Positions 45,138 to 55,380 of a stretch of DNA of 64,000 bases are shown here, piece by piece. The DNA is from Bosea sp. 29B. Its GTDB lineage: Bacteria > Pseudomonadota > Alphaproteobacteria > Rhizobiales > Beijerinckiaceae. The stretch covers positions 62,001 to 126,000 of the forward strand of contig NZ_LR733817.1 in the NCBI RefSeq assembly GCF_902506165.1. The letters run 5' to 3'. The position numbers and the translations under genes were made by a program. Below the pieces are notes generated by a model that saw only the letters and a list, made by a program, of their open reading frames with translations, ran no database searches and was not told the origin of the DNA. Within the stretch, counting starts at the first letter, position 1. Each line of letters opens with the position of its first letter.

Positions 45138-47110
45138 AATTCCTCCCAGCCGCGATCGCCGCCATTGGCGACCTTGCGCGCGGCGCTGCCATGGTTCGAG
45201 GCAGGCGCGGCCGCCATGGCGCGCGCCGGACGCGGCGCAGGCGCCGTAGCCTGCGCCATCTTGCCCGCCATCGCCTTCAAGGCAACCACGTCGCCGCCGA
45301 GACGGAAGCGCCCGACCAGCGCGGCGAGCCTGTCGGCTTCCTGGGCCAGGGCCTGCGAGGCGGCGGTCGACTGCTCGGCCATGGCGGCGTTCTGCTGCGT
45401 CGCCTGGTCCATCTCGTTGACGGCGGTATTGACCTCCTGCAGCCCCGTCGCCTGCTCCTGCGCGGCCGAGGCGATCTCGGCGACCAGCGAGGTGGCGCGG
45501 GTGATCTCGCCGGACATCCGCTCCAGCGCCGTTCCGGTCTGGCCGACCAGCGCGACACCCTTCTCGACCTCGACGCTGGAGGCGGTGATCAGCCCCTTGA
45601 TCTCCTTGGCCGCATCCGCCGAGCGCTGCGCCAGCGCGCGCACCTCGGAAGCGACCACGGCGAAGCCCTTGCCGGCATCGCCGGCGCGCGCTGCCTCGAC
45701 CGAGGCGTTGAGCGCCAGCAGATTGGTCTGGAAGGCGATCTCGTCGATCACGCCGACGATCTGCGAGATCTCGTCAGACGATTTCTCGATACCGCTCATC
45801 GCGGCGACCGCCTCGCGCACGATCTGGCCGGACTGCTCGGCCTCGCCCTTGACCTGGGTGGTGGCGTGGCTCGCCTGACGGGCGCCTTCGGCGGTCTGGC
45901 GCACGGTTGCGGTCAACTGGTCGAGCGCGGTTGCGGTCTCCTCGACCGAGGAGGCCTGCTGCTCGGTGCGGCTGGCAAGATCGTCGGCGGCCTGGCTGAT
46001 CTCGCCGGCGCCCGCCTTCATGCTCTCGGTATTGGTCGCGATCTGCCGCATCGTCTCTTCGAGATGCGCCATCGCCGCGTTGAAGTCGTTCTTGAGCTTG
46101 GCGTATTCGGCGCTGAAGGAAGCCTCGATCCGGTAGGTCAGGTCGCCCTCGGTCAGGCGCTCCAGACCGGCGCCGAGCGCGTCGACGACAACCGCCTGTT
46201 TCTTCGCTTCCTCGCCGCGCTGCGCCTCGTTGAGGCTGCGCTGCGTGTCGGCCGCGCGGCGCTGCTCGCCGGCATCGGCTTCGGCCTGGGCTTTCTCGGA
46301 CTCGACCTGCTGCTTCATCAGCGCCGCGTCGCGGAAGACGACGAGGGCACGCGCCATGCTGCCGACTTCGTCCTGGCGCTCCTGATAGGCGATCGGCGCC
46401 TTGAGATCGCCGGCGGCAAGCGTGCTCATATTGCCGGAGACGGTACGCAGCATCCCGGAGGCGCGGCGGCTCAACACGACGACAAGGCCGAGCAACAGCA
46501 GTGCCAGCGGCACCAGCACCACGGCGACGTCCTTGATCATGCCGTAGAAGGCCACGTCGACGGCATGGACATGCATGCCGGTGCCGATCGCCCACTGCCA
46601 TTTCGGCACGCCGGCCACATAGGAGATCTTCAGCGAGGGATCCTTGTCGCCGATCTTCACCCACATGTAGTCGGCGAAACCGGCGCCCTTCAGCCGCGCC
46701 GTATCGGTCAACTCCTTGACGAAGAGCTTACCGGTCGGGTCCTTGAGCGCCGACATGTCGGTGCCGACCAGCTTGGCGTTCGCATGGGCGATGTTCGTGC
46801 CGTCATAACGGATCACGAAGAAGTAGTTGCCGTCGTCGAAGCGGGCGTTGGCGATGGCGTCGAGCGCGAGTTTCTGCGCGTCGGCGTCCTTGAGCTCGCC
46901 CTTCTCCACCTTCGCCACATAGGCGTTCACCGTGGAGGCGGCGGCCTCGACCGCGTTCTTCACCTCGGCCCGCTTGAGATCGAGCATGTCGATCCGGGCC
47001 TGATTGAGCGTCACCGCGACACTTGCAATCGTGACGACGGCGGCCAGGATGGCGACCAGCCCGAACGAGCGGCTGATCGACAGCCCGGTAAGCTTCTTCA
47101 ACACCGACAT
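45134..47110 (-). CDS. Methyl-accepting chemotaxis protein with Cache sensor
   Basis: This 658-residue receptor has a first helix (about 12-32), a periplasmic single-Cache domain ([33 protein letters not shown]), a second helix (about 185-207) and HAMP. A long coiled-coil signalling domain follows with the hairpin tip [22 protein letters not shown]. It ends GWEEF, an xWxxF tether for CheR/CheB methylation enzymes. ATG 47110 has GAGGGG 6 bases upstream. It senses a small periplasmic ligand, possibly a carboxylate. Confidence 0.95.
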   Translation of the reverse strand: MSVLKKLTGLSISRSFGLVAILAAVVTIASVAVTLNQARIDMLDLKRAEVKNAVEAAASTVNAYVAKVEKGELKDADAQKLALDAIANARFDDGNYFFVIRYDGTNIAHANAKLVGTDMSALKDPTGKLFVKELTDTARLKGAGFADYMWVKIGDKDPSLKISYVAGVPKWQWAIGTGMHVHAVDVAFYGMIKDVAVVLVPLALLLLGLVVVLSRRASGMLRTVSGNMSTLAAGDLKAPIAYQERQDEVGSMARALVVFRDAALMKQQVESEKAQAEADAGEQRRAADTQRSLNEAQRGEEAKKQAVVVDALGAGLERLTEGDLTYRIEASFSAEYAKLKNDFNAAMAHLEETMRQIATNTESMKAGAGEISQAADDLASRTEQQASSVEETATALDQLTATVRQTAEGARQASHATTQVKGEAEQSGQIVREAVAAMSGIEKSSDEISQIVGVIDEIAFQTNLLALNASVEAARAGDAGKGFAVVASEVRALAQRSADAAKEIKGLITASSVEVEKGVALVGQTGTALERMSGEITRATSLVAEIASAAQEQATGLQEVNTAVNEMDQATQQNAAMAEQSTAASQALAQEADRLAALVGRFRLGGDVVALKAMAGKMAQATAPAPRPARAMAAAPASNHGSAARKVANGGDRGWEEF

Positions 47111-47225
47111 AGATCGCCCCTCGCGAACGTGATTCTTCACATTCGCCGGAACTGGCTAATGCCCGCTTAACACTGTCACTTTTTTGCCACAATCAGCAGT
47201 TGCCGACCACAACCCCTGATTGTCG

Positions 47226-47954
47226 TCAGATCGCTGGAGCGTAGTCGTCGCTCTCTTCTCCGCGCATGCGCTCGCGCCGCGGCGTGCGTCGCACGCCAGA
47301 GCAGAGCGAGCGGGCCAAGCCGCGCAGCGGCGCCGTCAGCCGGTGGACGTCCTCGACGCGCGCCATGATCTGCCCGGCCGTCTTCAGCTCGCGGTCGAGC
47401 TTGGCCATGGTGCGCGACAGCTCCGGCTCGTCATCCTCCAGCCAGGTGTCGAGCACGCGCGCCATCAGCAGCGTCGCGCCGCGGACGCGGACAGAGCCGA
47501 GATCGTCCTCGGTCGGGATGCCGGCCGAGGCCAGCAGATAACGCCAGGAGTTCAGCGAATTGCGCCCGAGCGCGGCGAGCGCCAGCGGCTGGCGGCGCAG
47601 ATGCGGCATCAGCGCCTTCAGCCCGGGCTTGTAGGGCGCGAGCGCATCGAGGCGACGCATCACCAGGTCGAAGACGCGCTCCTTGTAGGATTCCTCGATG
47701 AGGTCGTCGGAGCTGCCGGCCAGCACCGCATCGTCGAGGATGCGGCCGAGTCCGCCGAGGATCGCGAGCTTGGACGGGAAGAGGCCGCGCAATTCGGCGA
47801 GGTTGATCCCAGCCTCGCGGGCGATGGCCGGCAGTTCGATCTCGTCCCAGCTCTGCGCCGCGGCCAGACGGAACAGGGCATCGACCACGGCGCGGCGCGG
47901 ATCAGGCTTCGCAGCCGGCTTCTCGGCCTCGGGGGAAACGGGTTTGCGCGCCAT
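47226..47954 (-). CDS. TetR/COQ9-like helical regulator
   Basis: This 242-residue protein has a TetR-type helix-turn-helix (residues about 20-65: RRAVVDALFRLAAAQSWDEIELPAIAREAGI; LAELRGLFPSKLAIL). A helical ligand domain follows that resembles the COQ9 type. Its neighbours include proC and the ubiquinone factor ubiK on the same strand, so a link to ubiquinone metabolism is possible but unproven. Confidence 0.75.
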   Translation of the reverse strand: MARKPVSPEAEKPAAKPDPRRAVVDALFRLAAAQSWDEIELPAIAREAGINLAELRGLFPSKLAILGGLGRILDDAVLAGSSDDLIEESYKERVFDLVMRRLDALAPYKPGLKALMPHLRRQPLALAALGRNSLNSWRYLLASAGIPTEDDLGSVRVRGATLLMARVLDTWLEDDEPELSRTMAKLDRELKTAGQIMARVEDVHRLTAPLRGLARSLCSGVRRTPRRERMRGEESDDYAPAI

Positions 47955-48021
47955 CGACGTCTCTCCTGTGGTGAACAGATGAAGAGAAGCTAGGGCGTGA
48001 CCCGGGCAGTTGAAAGGCCGC

Positions 48022-48837
48022 TCAGCCGGAAAGCTCCTCGGCGCGGCGTTTGGCGGCAGCGACGGCGCGTCGCATCAGCGGCGCCAGGCCGTTGTCAGCC
48101 ATCAGCACTTCGAGTGCAGCCGCGGTCGTGCCGCCCGGCGAGGTCACGTTCTGGCGCAAGGTCGCCGGCGGCAGCGGCGACTGGAACAGCATCTCGCCGG
48201 CGCCCTCGACCGTCGCCCGCGCCAGGCGCTCGGCGATATCGGCCGGCAGGCCTGCTGCGACACCGGCAGCCGCGAGGCATTCGACCATGTTGAAGACATA
48301 GGCCGGCCCCGAGCCCGAGACGGCGGTGACGGCGTCGATCAGCCCCTCGTCGCCGAGCCATTCGACCTTGCCGACACCGGCGAGCAGCGCATCGGCCAAT
48401 TGCCGCTGCGCCTCGCTGACACCCTTGCCCGCCGCGGCGGCGGTGACGCCGCGCCGGACCGAGGCCGGCAGGTTCGGCATGGCGCGCACGATCGCATTCG
48501 CATTGGGCAGGCGGGCCGAGAGATCGCCGAGCGTCTTGCCGGCGAGAATCGAGATCAGCAGCGTCTTCGGGCCGATCAGCGCCTGCACGGCAGGCGCGGC
48601 GGTATCGAGCATCTGCGGCTTGGTCGCCAGCACCACCACCTCGGCGGGAGCCGGCGCGGCAGGGTTGACGCTCATGCCATGCGAGGCCGCAAGCGCCTGC
48701 ATCTCGTCGGAGATATGCGGGTCGAGCAGCGTGACACCTGCACCGTTCACGCCGATGCTGAGCCAGCCCTCCAGCATGGCGCCGCCCATTTTGCCGGCAC
48801 CGACGAGGGTGAGGGTCTCAGGAAGCGGGCTGGCCAT
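48022..48837 (-). CDS. proC: Pyrroline-5-carboxylate reductase
   Basis: This 271-residue enzyme performs the last step of proline synthesis. It has a Rossmann start (LTLVGAGKMGGAMLEGWL), the RAMPNLPASVRRGVTA motif and the C-terminal signature in LRQNVTSPGGTTAAALEVL. ATG 48837 gives the standard length; the extra codons upstream look non-coding. It follows the YbjN gene on the same strand. Confidence 0.95.
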   Translation of the reverse strand: MASPLPETLTLVGAGKMGGAMLEGWLSIGVNGAGVTLLDPHISDEMQALAASHGMSVNPAAPAPAEVVVLATKPQMLDTAAPAVQALIGPKTLLISILAGKTLGDLSARLPNANAIVRAMPNLPASVRRGVTAAAAGKGVSEAQRQLADALLAGVGKVEWLGDEGLIDAVTAVSGSGPAYVFNMVECLAAAGVAAGLPADIAERLARATVEGAGEMLFQSPLPPATLRQNVTSPGGTTAAALEVLMADNGLAPLMRRAVAAAKRRAEELSG

Positions 48838-48918
48838 GGCGTGTCTCCGGTCGATGCGCGGTTGCGCATGGACCTGAACCGCCAAGCAAGGCCCGGTCAA
48901 GCCCGGGCCAGCTGGCTT

Positions 48919-49425
48919 TCACGCTTCGCCGACCGTCTCCAGCAGCGCGCCCTCGAGCGCCTCGCGAGCGTTCTTGCCGGCCCAGACCACGAACTGGAAG
49001 GCCTGGTAGTAGCGTTCGCAGGCGTCGATCGCCGCCTTGATCAGGCCGGCGGCCTGCTCTTCGGTCGGCTCGGCCCCGCCCGAGAGCAGCAGCGCGTGGC
49101 GATACATCACCACGTTCTCGCGGCTCCACAGGTCGAAATGGCCGAGCCAGAGCTGCTCGTTGACCAGGCTGACGAGGTTCATCACCTCGTTGCGGCGCCG
49201 GTCCGGCACCCTGAGGTCGAAGGCACAGGCGATGTGCAGCGACTCGACTTCCGCGAGCCAGGTGATCGCGACATGGTAGTCGGCCCAGCCACCGGTGACG
49301 GAGACCGAGAGCTCGTCGTCGCTGTCGCGATCGAAGCTCCAGTCATTCAGTGCGGCGAGGCGTTCGACAAGATCGAGCGGGTTGGAGGGGCGTTCGGTTT
49401 CAGCGTCCAGATCAAGATCCATCAT
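48919..49425 (-). CDS. YbjN domain-containing protein
   Basis: This 168-residue protein contains the YbjN fold (ALNDWSFDRDSDDELSVSVTG; MNLVSLVNEQLWLGHFDLW; CERYYQAFQFVVWAGKNAREAL). YbjN proteins are type III-chaperone-like and their role is unclear. An adjacent proC and ubiK is conserved in rhizobia. The start is one of two adjacent ATGs (49425 or 49422). Confidence 0.85.
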   Translation of the reverse strand: MMDLDLDAETERPSNPLDLVERLAALNDWSFDRDSDDELSVSVTGGWADYHVAITWLAEVESLHIACAFDLRVPDRRRNEVMNLVSLVNEQLWLGHFDLWSRENVVMYRHALLLSGGAEPTEEQAAGLIKAAIDACERYYQAFQFVVWAGKNAREALEGALLETVGEA

Positions 49426-49777
49426 GCCCAGGGTCCAACAGCCGGCACTGGCCCTGACGGCAGGCGCGGCCTGTTCAAGAACGGGAACACGGCGACTGGA
49501 AAAGCGTAAGGCACGCAACCCGACCAGAAGATCACTGCGTGATCTTCGCTTCATCGGCTAGCTCTCAAGTAGAGCCTACCGACGAATCACCTCTCTTCAT
49601 CGACGATAGCTCAGGCGAGTCAGGAGCCCTAACAGAACCTGCGCGGTTCTGATCGAGCCCGTCGGCACCCGGTACGCGATGCAAGCTCTGCGGATTCGAC
49701 GCCGGTCTCAATCCCTTAGCGGGACTGTCCACAACGCGAAGCTGTTGGCCGGCCGCTGGCCAAACTTGACAGAGGAG

Positions 49778-50032
49778 TTACTTCGACGCGGACTTGGTCT
49801 CGAGCGCCGCCAGTCGCGCCGCGAGCTTGTCGTTCTCCTCGCGCGCCAGCAGCGCCATCTCGCGCACCGCCTCGAACTCCTCGCGTGTCACCACGTCGAG
49901 ATCGCGCAGCAGCCGCTCGATCTGGGTCTTGACCACGGTCTCGACCTCGCGGCGCACGCCCTGCGCCGCGCCGGCGGCATCGGTCGCCAGCCGGGCGATG
50001 TCGTCGAGGATACGGTTGGACGTGCTGACCAT
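49778..50032 (-). CDS. ubiK: Ubiquinone biosynthesis accessory factor UbiK (BMFP)
   Basis: This 84-residue coiled-coil protein belongs to the YqiC/UbiK membrane-fusogenic family: an amphipathic N-terminal helix (NRILDDIARLATDAAGAAQG) and a C-terminal trimerising coiled coil (REEFEAVREMALLAREENDKLAARLAALE in outline). UbiK helps UbiJ-containing complexes make ubiquinone in E. coli. The 352-base gap to the YbjN gene (49426-49777) holds a short AGAACC/GGTTCT hairpin near 49636-49652 and nothing else recognised. Confidence 0.88.
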   Translation of the reverse strand: MVSTSNRILDDIARLATDAAGAAQGVRREVETVVKTQIERLLRDLDVVTREEFEAVREMALLAREENDKLAARLAALETKSASK

Positions 50033-50228
50033 CGGAGCTCTCCGGCAGGCGCTCCATGCGCCCTCGCGGGAGATATGGCGAAGGAGCGCCGGGAGCGCAA
50101 TCGCCGCGGCGCCACCGCCTCGTTTCGCCTCGCCATTGCCCTGTCTGGACCTTCAGGATGGTTGCGCTTACAACGAGCGCCGCAGGGAAGACCAGCAATC
50201 CAAGCCCGAACAAAGGGCGGGAGGCGTC

Positions 50229-50774
50229 ATGTCGGTACGTTTTAACGGCCTCGTTCTGGGGCCGCTCGCCGCGCTTGCGCTCGCAGGCTGCCAGGAAACC
50301 ACCACCGCGACCGCGCCGCGACCGCGCGTCGATGCGCCGGGCGTTCCGGTCTCGGTCCAGAGCATCTCGGGCGCCCCCGACCAGGTGACGGCGCATTTCG
50401 CCGGCCTGCTCGGCGAAGCCGCAGCCGAGCGCAAGATGGAGATCGTCCCCGGCGACAAGCCGGCCCGATTCCGGGTGCGCGGCTACCTCACGGCCCAGCC
50501 GACCGAGGACGGCCAGACTGCGCTCGCCTTCGTCTGGGACGTCTATGACGAGAGCAAGAAGCGCGCCCAGCGCGTCCAGGGCGAGAGCCTCGGCCGCCGC
50601 GCCGGCGGCGGCGACCCCTGGGCCGGCATCGACCAGACCATCGTCGCCAAGGCCGCGTCCGAATCGGCCGACGCGATCGCGGGCTTCCTGACGACCGCAC
50701 CGGTGCCGGAGGCGAAGCCGGACGCCAAGAGCAAGACCCGCACCGCCCAGGCGGATACGGAGAAGAAGCGCTAG
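50229..50774 (+). CDS. Lipoprotein of unknown function
   Basis: This 181-residue protein has a lipoprotein signal (MSVRFNGLVLGPLAALALAGC, Cys21). The mature domain includes FRVRGYLTAQPTEDGQTALAF in outline, WDVYDESKKRAQRVQGES and AIAGFLTT; the C-terminus is Lys-rich. The family is common in Hyphomicrobiales before prs, without known function. ATG 50229 has GGGAGG 4 bases upstream. Confidence 0.8.
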   Translation: MSVRFNGLVLGPLAALALAGCQETTTATAPRPRVDAPGVPVSVQSISGAPDQVTAHFAGLLGEAAAERKMEIVPGDKPARFRVRGYLTAQPTEDGQTALAFVWDVYDESKKRAQRVQGESLGRRAGGGDPWAGIDQTIVAKAASESADAIAGFLTTAPVPEAKPDAKSKTRTAQADTEKKR

Positions 50775-50804
50775 GCGCCGGGCTCACGTAGAGCCGCGCC
50801 GTCT

Positions 50805-50837
50805 TTCCGGGACAGGCCGTCAGGCCTGAACCCGGAA
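50805..50837. repeat. Short CCGG-rich hairpin repeat before prs
   Basis: TTCCGGG and CCCGGAA flank an inner AGGCC/GGCCT stem, followed by TGACG. It resembles the ends of the element at 44604-44716. It sits 30 bases after the lipoprotein stop and could end that transcript. Confidence 0.55.
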
Positions 50838-51034
50838 TGACGAAGCGGTTCCGGAGCAAGCCTTCTTCGCTTTCCCGCGAAACGTGCGCCGCACCCCGCT
50901 GCAGTGCAGCATTTGCATGGGGATGCTGCACCTCTTCGGTCGACTCGGCGTCATCACGCTGTTATGAGCCCTTCGAAACTGGACCGCCCCCGCTCGGACG
51001 GCTCACCTTTATCTGCGTTTCGGGTGCACCCGGC

Positions 51035-51979
51035 ATGGCCTCCTCCTTCAAAGTCGTCGCCGGCAATTCCAATCGCCCGCTCGCCGAAGCCATCTGCGGC
51101 CATCTCGACGTCCCGCTCGCCCGGGCCCAGGTCCGGCGCTTCGCCGACATGGAGATCTTCGTCGAGATCCAGGAGAACGTCCGCGGCCAGGATGTCTTCA
51201 TCATCCAGTCGACCTCGTTCCCGACCAACGACCACCTGATGGAGCTCTTGATCATCACCGACGCGCTGCGCCGCTCCTCGGCCAGGCGCATCACGGCGGT
51301 GATCCCCTATTTCGGCTATGCGCGGCAGGACCGGCGCGCCTCCGGCCGCACCCCGATCTCGGCCAAGCTGGTCGCCAACCTGATCGCCCATGCCGGCGTC
51401 GACCGCGTGCTGACGCTCGACCTGCATGCCGGCCAAATCCAGGGCTTCTTCGACATCCCGACCGACAACCTGTTCGGTGCCCCGCTGATGGCGCGCGACA
51501 TCAAGGACCGGCTCGAGTGGAAGAACGCCATGGTCGTCTCGCCTGACGTCGGCGGCGTGGTGCGCGCCCGTGCCCTCGCCAAACGCATCGATGCGCCGCT
51601 CGCCATCGTCGACAAGCGCCGCGACCGGCCGGGCGAGTCGGAGGTGATGAACATCATCGGCTCGGTCGAGGGCCGCTCCTGCATCCTGATCGACGACATC
51701 GTCGATTCCGGCGGCACGCTGGTGAACGCCGCCGACGCCCTGCTCGCCCAGGGCGCCAAGGAGGTTTACGCCTACATCACCCATGGCGTGCTCTCCGGCG
51801 GCGCAGTTGCTCGTATCGCCTCCTCCAAGCTCAAGGAGCTCGTGATCACCGATTCGATCATGCCGACCGAAGCGGTGAAGGTGGCGCGCAACATCCGCGT
51901 CATCTCCATCGCCGGGCTGATGGGCGAGGCGATCGAGCGCACCGCCAGCGAGTCGAGCGTCTCCAGCCTGTTCGATTGA
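51035..51979 (+). CDS. prs: Ribose-phosphate pyrophosphokinase
   Basis: This 314-residue enzyme makes PRPP from ribose 5-phosphate and ATP for nucleotide, His and Trp synthesis. Motifs: [21 protein letters not shown] (allosteric/ATP region), YARQDRR, flexible-loop DKRR and the PRPP loop [17 protein letters not shown] 51035 matches family length; the frame is open upstream into the repeat. queC follows by 13 bases. Confidence 0.96.
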   Translation: MASSFKVVAGNSNRPLAEAICGHLDVPLARAQVRRFADMEIFVEIQENVRGQDVFIIQSTSFPTNDHLMELLIITDALRRSSARRITAVIPYFGYARQDRRASGRTPISAKLVANLIAHAGVDRVLTLDLHAGQIQGFFDIPTDNLFGAPLMARDIKDRLEWKNAMVVSPDVGGVVRARALAKRIDAPLAIVDKRRDRPGESEVMNIIGSVEGRSCILIDDIVDSGGTLVNAADALLAQGAKEVYAYITHGVLSGGAVARIASSKLKELVITDSIMPTEAVKVARNIRVISIAGLMGEAIERTASESSVSSLFD

Positions 51980-51992
51980 GGGGAGGCGCGCG

Positions 51993-52736
51993 ATGGCGGC
52001 CATCTCGGCCGGCGCGGACCGGGCCCTCGTCCTCTTCTCCGGCGGCCAGGATTCAACCACGGCCCTGGCCTGGGCGCTGGAGCGCTTTTCCGCCGTCGAG
52101 ACGGTCGGCTTCGACTACGGCCAACGCCATCGCATCGAGCTGGAATGCCGCGAGACGATCCTCGCGAGGCTGCCTGCCCTGTCGCCCGCCCGTGCCGACA
52201 GGCTCGGACCGGATCACCTGCTCGACCTGAGGACGCTGGGCGCGATCTCCGACACCGCGCTCACCAGCGAGAGCGAGATCGCTTTCGCCGAGACCGGCCT
52301 GCCGACCACCTTCGTTCCTGGCCGCAACCTGATCTTCATGACCTTCGCCGCCGCGCTCGCCTATCGCCGCGATTGCAAGCACATCGTGCTCGGCGTCTGC
52401 GAGACCGATTATTCCGGCTATCCGGACTGCCGCGACGACACGATCAAGGCGATGCAGGTCGCGCTCGGCCTCGGGCTCGACCGGAGGCTCGTGCTGCATA
52501 CGCCGCTGATGTGGCGCGACAAGGCGCAGACCTTCGCCCTGGCGAAGGAGCTCGGCGGCGCCCCGCTGCTCGACCTGGTGGTCGAGGAGACGCATAGCTG
52601 CTATCTCGGCGACCGCAGCAAGCGCCATCCCTGGGGCTATGGCTGCGGCCATTGCCCGGCATGCGACTTGCGAGCCAGGGGCTTTGCGGCTTATGAGGCC
52701 GCGCCGGACGACAGCGGACCCAAGCATGACGATTGA
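51993..52736 (+). CDS. queC: 7-cyano-7-deazaguanine (preQ0) synthase
   Basis: This 247-residue enzyme converts carboxydeazaguanine to preQ0 in queuosine synthesis. It has the PP-loop SGGQDSTT (16-23), [15 protein letters not shown], and a zinc site of four Cys near the C-terminus ([18 protein letters not shown]). It overlaps the next transporter gene by 11 bases. Confidence 0.95.
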   Translation: MAAISAGADRALVLFSGGQDSTTALAWALERFSAVETVGFDYGQRHRIELECRETILARLPALSPARADRLGPDHLLDLRTLGAISDTALTSESEIAFAETGLPTTFVPGRNLIFMTFAAALAYRRDCKHIVLGVCETDYSGYPDCRDDTIKAMQVALGLGLDRRLVLHTPLMWRDKAQTFALAKELGGAPLLDLVVEETHSCYLGDRSKRHPWGYGCGHCPACDLRARGFAAYEAAPDDSGPKHDD

Positions 52737-53289
52737 TCGGCAGCGCCAGATCGAGGGCTACATCGCCCTCGCCCTCTTCACCCTGACCATCCCGCTCGCC
52801 AACTGGATGATCGGGAATGTCGGCACCGTCTGTGTGCCCGACGGCCCCTGCCTCGTGCCCGTCGCGCCCGGCATCAAGGCGCCGAGCGGCGTGCTGATGG
52901 TCGGGCTCGCGCTCGTCCTGCGCGACATCGTCCAGCGGCGCCTCGGCCCGTTCGCCGGCCTCGGCGCAATCGCGATCGGCACGCTGATCTCCGGCATGCT
53001 GGCGCCGCCGGCGATCGTGCTGGCCTCGACCACGGCGTTCCTGCTCTCGGAGCTCGCCGATTTTGCGGTCTATACGCCGCTGCAGCGCCGCCATTTCGTC
53101 GCGGCCATCGCGGCTTCGAGCGTGCTCGGGCTCGTCGTCGACAGCCTGGTCTTTCTCTGGCTCGCCTTCGGCAGCCTCGATTTCCTGACCGGACAGATCA
53201 TCGGCAAGGCCTGGATGGTGCTGCTCGCCCTGCCGCTGATGCATTTGCTGCGCCGGCGCGACGAGCGGATCGGGCTCTCTCCCGCCTGA
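52726..53289 (+). CDS. VUT-family putative queuosine precursor transporter (YhhQ-like)
   Basis: This 187-residue membrane protein has about six helices and the DUF165/VUT pattern ([49 protein letters not shown]). YhhQ imports preQ0 and preQ1 in E. coli. Overlap with queC supports this substrate and gives the cell both synthesis and uptake of the same intermediate. Confidence 0.87.
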   Translation: MTIDRQRQIEGYIALALFTLTIPLANWMIGNVGTVCVPDGPCLVPVAPGIKAPSGVLMVGLALVLRDIVQRRLGPFAGLGAIAIGTLISGMLAPPAIVLASTTAFLLSELADFAVYTPLQRRHFVAAIAASSVLGLVVDSLVFLWLAFGSLDFLTGQIIGKAWMVLLALPLMHLLRRRDERIGLSPA

Positions 53290-53348
53290 GGACGGGAAAG
53301 CCGACAATTCGACCTAAGCGGGAAACGGCGGTTTCATGCCCTTGCGGC

Positions 53349-55238
53349 ATGATGGCTCCTCCCGTCCCGCCGAGTATCCCGATGCGCCGTCCCGGTTCCG
53401 TCGAGCGTCTGCAATCCTTGCAAAACGCCATCCTGGAATCGATCGCGCGCGGTGAGGAGCTGGCGGCGATCATGACCACGCTGTGCAAGCGGGTCGAAGC
53501 GCTCGCTCCCGGCGTCGTCTGCTCGGTCGTCACCATCGACGACGATTTCCGGCTGCGGCCGCTCGCGGCGCCGAGCCTGCCGCGATCCTATGGCGAAGCG
53601 ATCAACGGCATCCCGATCGGCCCGCGCGTCGGCTCCTGCGGCACCGCGATCTACCGCAAGAGCCCGGTCGAGGTGACCGACATCGCCAATGACCCGCTCT
53701 GGGACGGCTATGGCGCGCTCGTGCTGCCGCTCGGCCTGCACGCCTGCTGGTCGAGCCCGATCGCGGCGCGGGACGGGCGGATCGTCGGCAGCTTCGCCTT
53801 CTATTATCGCGAGCCGCGCGGTGCGACACCGTTCGAGCGCCGGATCGTCGAGACCTGCGTGCATCTCTGCGCCATCGCGATCGAGCATGAGGAGGTGAAC
53901 GCCCGCAATCACCGCCTCGCCTATTTCGACACGTTGACCAGCCTGCCGAACCGTGCCCGCTTCAACGAGGCGATCGCCCAGGCAACACGGCGGGCCTCAT
54001 CCCGCTTCGGCCTCATCCTGATCGACATCGACCACCTCAAAGCGGTCAACGACACCATGGGACACGCTGTCGGCGACCGGCTGATCGAGGCGGTCGGCGC
54101 GCGGCTGGCCGCGGTGGCGCCGGAGGGAACGGCGTTCAGGATCGGCGGCGACGAGTTCGCTGTCCTCGTCTCCGGCTGCGACAAGGCCGGGCAGCTGCGC
54201 GGCGTCGCCGGCGCCATCCTCGCCGCGATGCATCAGCCGATCGACTGCGAGGGAACCAGCATCGTCCCCAGCGTCACCATCGGCGGGGCCATCGCCGGGG
54301 AAGACGGTGCCGATAGCGTCACCTTGCGCCAGAATGCCGATTTCGCGCTCTACCACGCCAAGGAGACCCGGCGTGGCGGCTATGTCCGCTTCAAGGGCGG
54401 CCTGCGGACCTCGATGACCCGTCGCATCCAGACGATCCGCAGCGTCGGCGACGCGCTCAGCGCCGGCCGCCTGATCCCCTACTACCAGCCGATCGTCCGG
54501 CTCGACACCGGCGAGATTCGGGGCATGGAGGCACTGGCGCGCTTACGTCTAGACGACGGGCGCGTGGTAGCCGCCGGCGAGTTCCAGGACGCCCTGCTCG
54601 ATCCCAAGCTCGCCCATCGCATCTCCAACCAGATGCTCCCTGCGATCGCCGCCGACATGGCGCATTGGCGGCGCGAGAGCCTGCCGATTCCCTTCGTCGG
54701 GCTCAACGTTACCTCCGCCGACTTCCAGAAGGGCGATCTCGTCCAGCGCATCGTCAGGGCGTTCGAACGGGCGCAGGTGCCGCTCGAGCACCTCGTCGTC
54801 GAGATCACCGAGCAGGTGATCATGGGCGGGCGCCGCGACGGAGTCGCGCGGACCATGGAAGCCCTGCGCGAACGCGGCATCCTGGTCGCGCTCGACGATT
54901 TCGGCACCGGCTTCGCCTCGCTCACCCACCTGCTCGATTTTCCGGTCGACACGATCAAGATCGACAAGTCATTCGTCGCCGGCATCGAGGGCGGAACCAG
55001 GAACGGCGCGATCGTCGAGGCGCTGATCGGCGTCGCCAGCCGGCTCGGCATGCGGATCGTAGCCGAGGGCATCGAGACCGACGGCCAGGCCCGGCGCCTG
55101 GCCGCGATGGGCTGCTGCCTCGGCCAGGGCTATCATTATTCGCGGCCGATGCCGGCCGAAGCGGTGCCCGCCTTCGTCGGCAGTTTCAGCCGCGCGCTGT
55201 CGAGCTCGCCGGCGCGCCCGGCCGCCAGCGCCGCCTGA
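53349..55238 (+). CDS. GAF-GGDEF-EAL cyclic-di-GMP enzyme
   Basis: This 629-residue protein has a GAF domain (about 20-170), a GGDEF domain with intact RIGGDEFAVLV (near 260) and an EAL domain. The EAL motifs are complete (GMEALARLRL, GLNVTS, EITEQ, DDFGTGFASL, KIDKSF, AEGIET, QGYHYSRPMP). The RxxD inhibitory site before GGDEF is missing. It is likely bifunctional or a phosphodiesterase regulated through the GAF domain. It has no membrane segment. Confidence 0.93.
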   Translation: MMAPPVPPSIPMRRPGSVERLQSLQNAILESIARGEELAAIMTTLCKRVEALAPGVVCSVVTIDDDFRLRPLAAPSLPRSYGEAINGIPIGPRVGSCGTAIYRKSPVEVTDIANDPLWDGYGALVLPLGLHACWSSPIAARDGRIVGSFAFYYREPRGATPFERRIVETCVHLCAIAIEHEEVNARNHRLAYFDTLTSLPNRARFNEAIAQATRRASSRFGLILIDIDHLKAVNDTMGHAVGDRLIEAVGARLAAVAPEGTAFRIGGDEFAVLVSGCDKAGQLRGVAGAILAAMHQPIDCEGTSIVPSVTIGGAIAGEDGADSVTLRQNADFALYHAKETRRGGYVRFKGGLRTSMTRRIQTIRSVGDALSAGRLIPYYQPIVRLDTGEIRGMEALARLRLDDGRVVAAGEFQDALLDPKLAHRISNQMLPAIAADMAHWRRESLPIPFVGLNVTSADFQKGDLVQRIVRAFERAQVPLEHLVVEITEQVIMGGRRDGVARTMEALRERGILVALDDFGTGFASLTHLLDFPVDTIKIDKSFVAGIEGGTRNGAIVEALIGVASRLGMRIVAEGIETDGQARRLAAMGCCLGQGYHYSRPMPAEAVPAFVGSFSRALSSSPARPAASAA

Positions 55239-55330
55239 AATCCGGCTCCGGACTTGAGATTGTCGCCGGTTTCGCCTATGAGCCTGCCTGCGCCCCACTG
55301 ACACCCTTGGAGGCAGGGGCGCGAACCGCA

Positions 55331-55352
55331 ATGGCCGCCGGCAGGCGGCCAT
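55331..55352 (+). promoter_or_regulatory. Hairpin in the rplY leader
   Basis: ATGGCCGCC and GGCGGCCAT form a perfect 9-base stem with loop GGCA, followed by GTCTTTTG, 29 bases before the rplY start. It could be the end of an upstream transcript or an attenuator controlling rplY. Confidence 0.45.
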
Positions 55353-55380
55353 GTCTTTTGAAGAACTAAGGATCAAACAC

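Noticed and set aside
45191..47170. A 659-codon plus-strand frame opposite the chemoreceptor
   Set aside because: Antisense shadow of an intact chemoreceptor; composition is Arg/Gly/His-rich with no domain.
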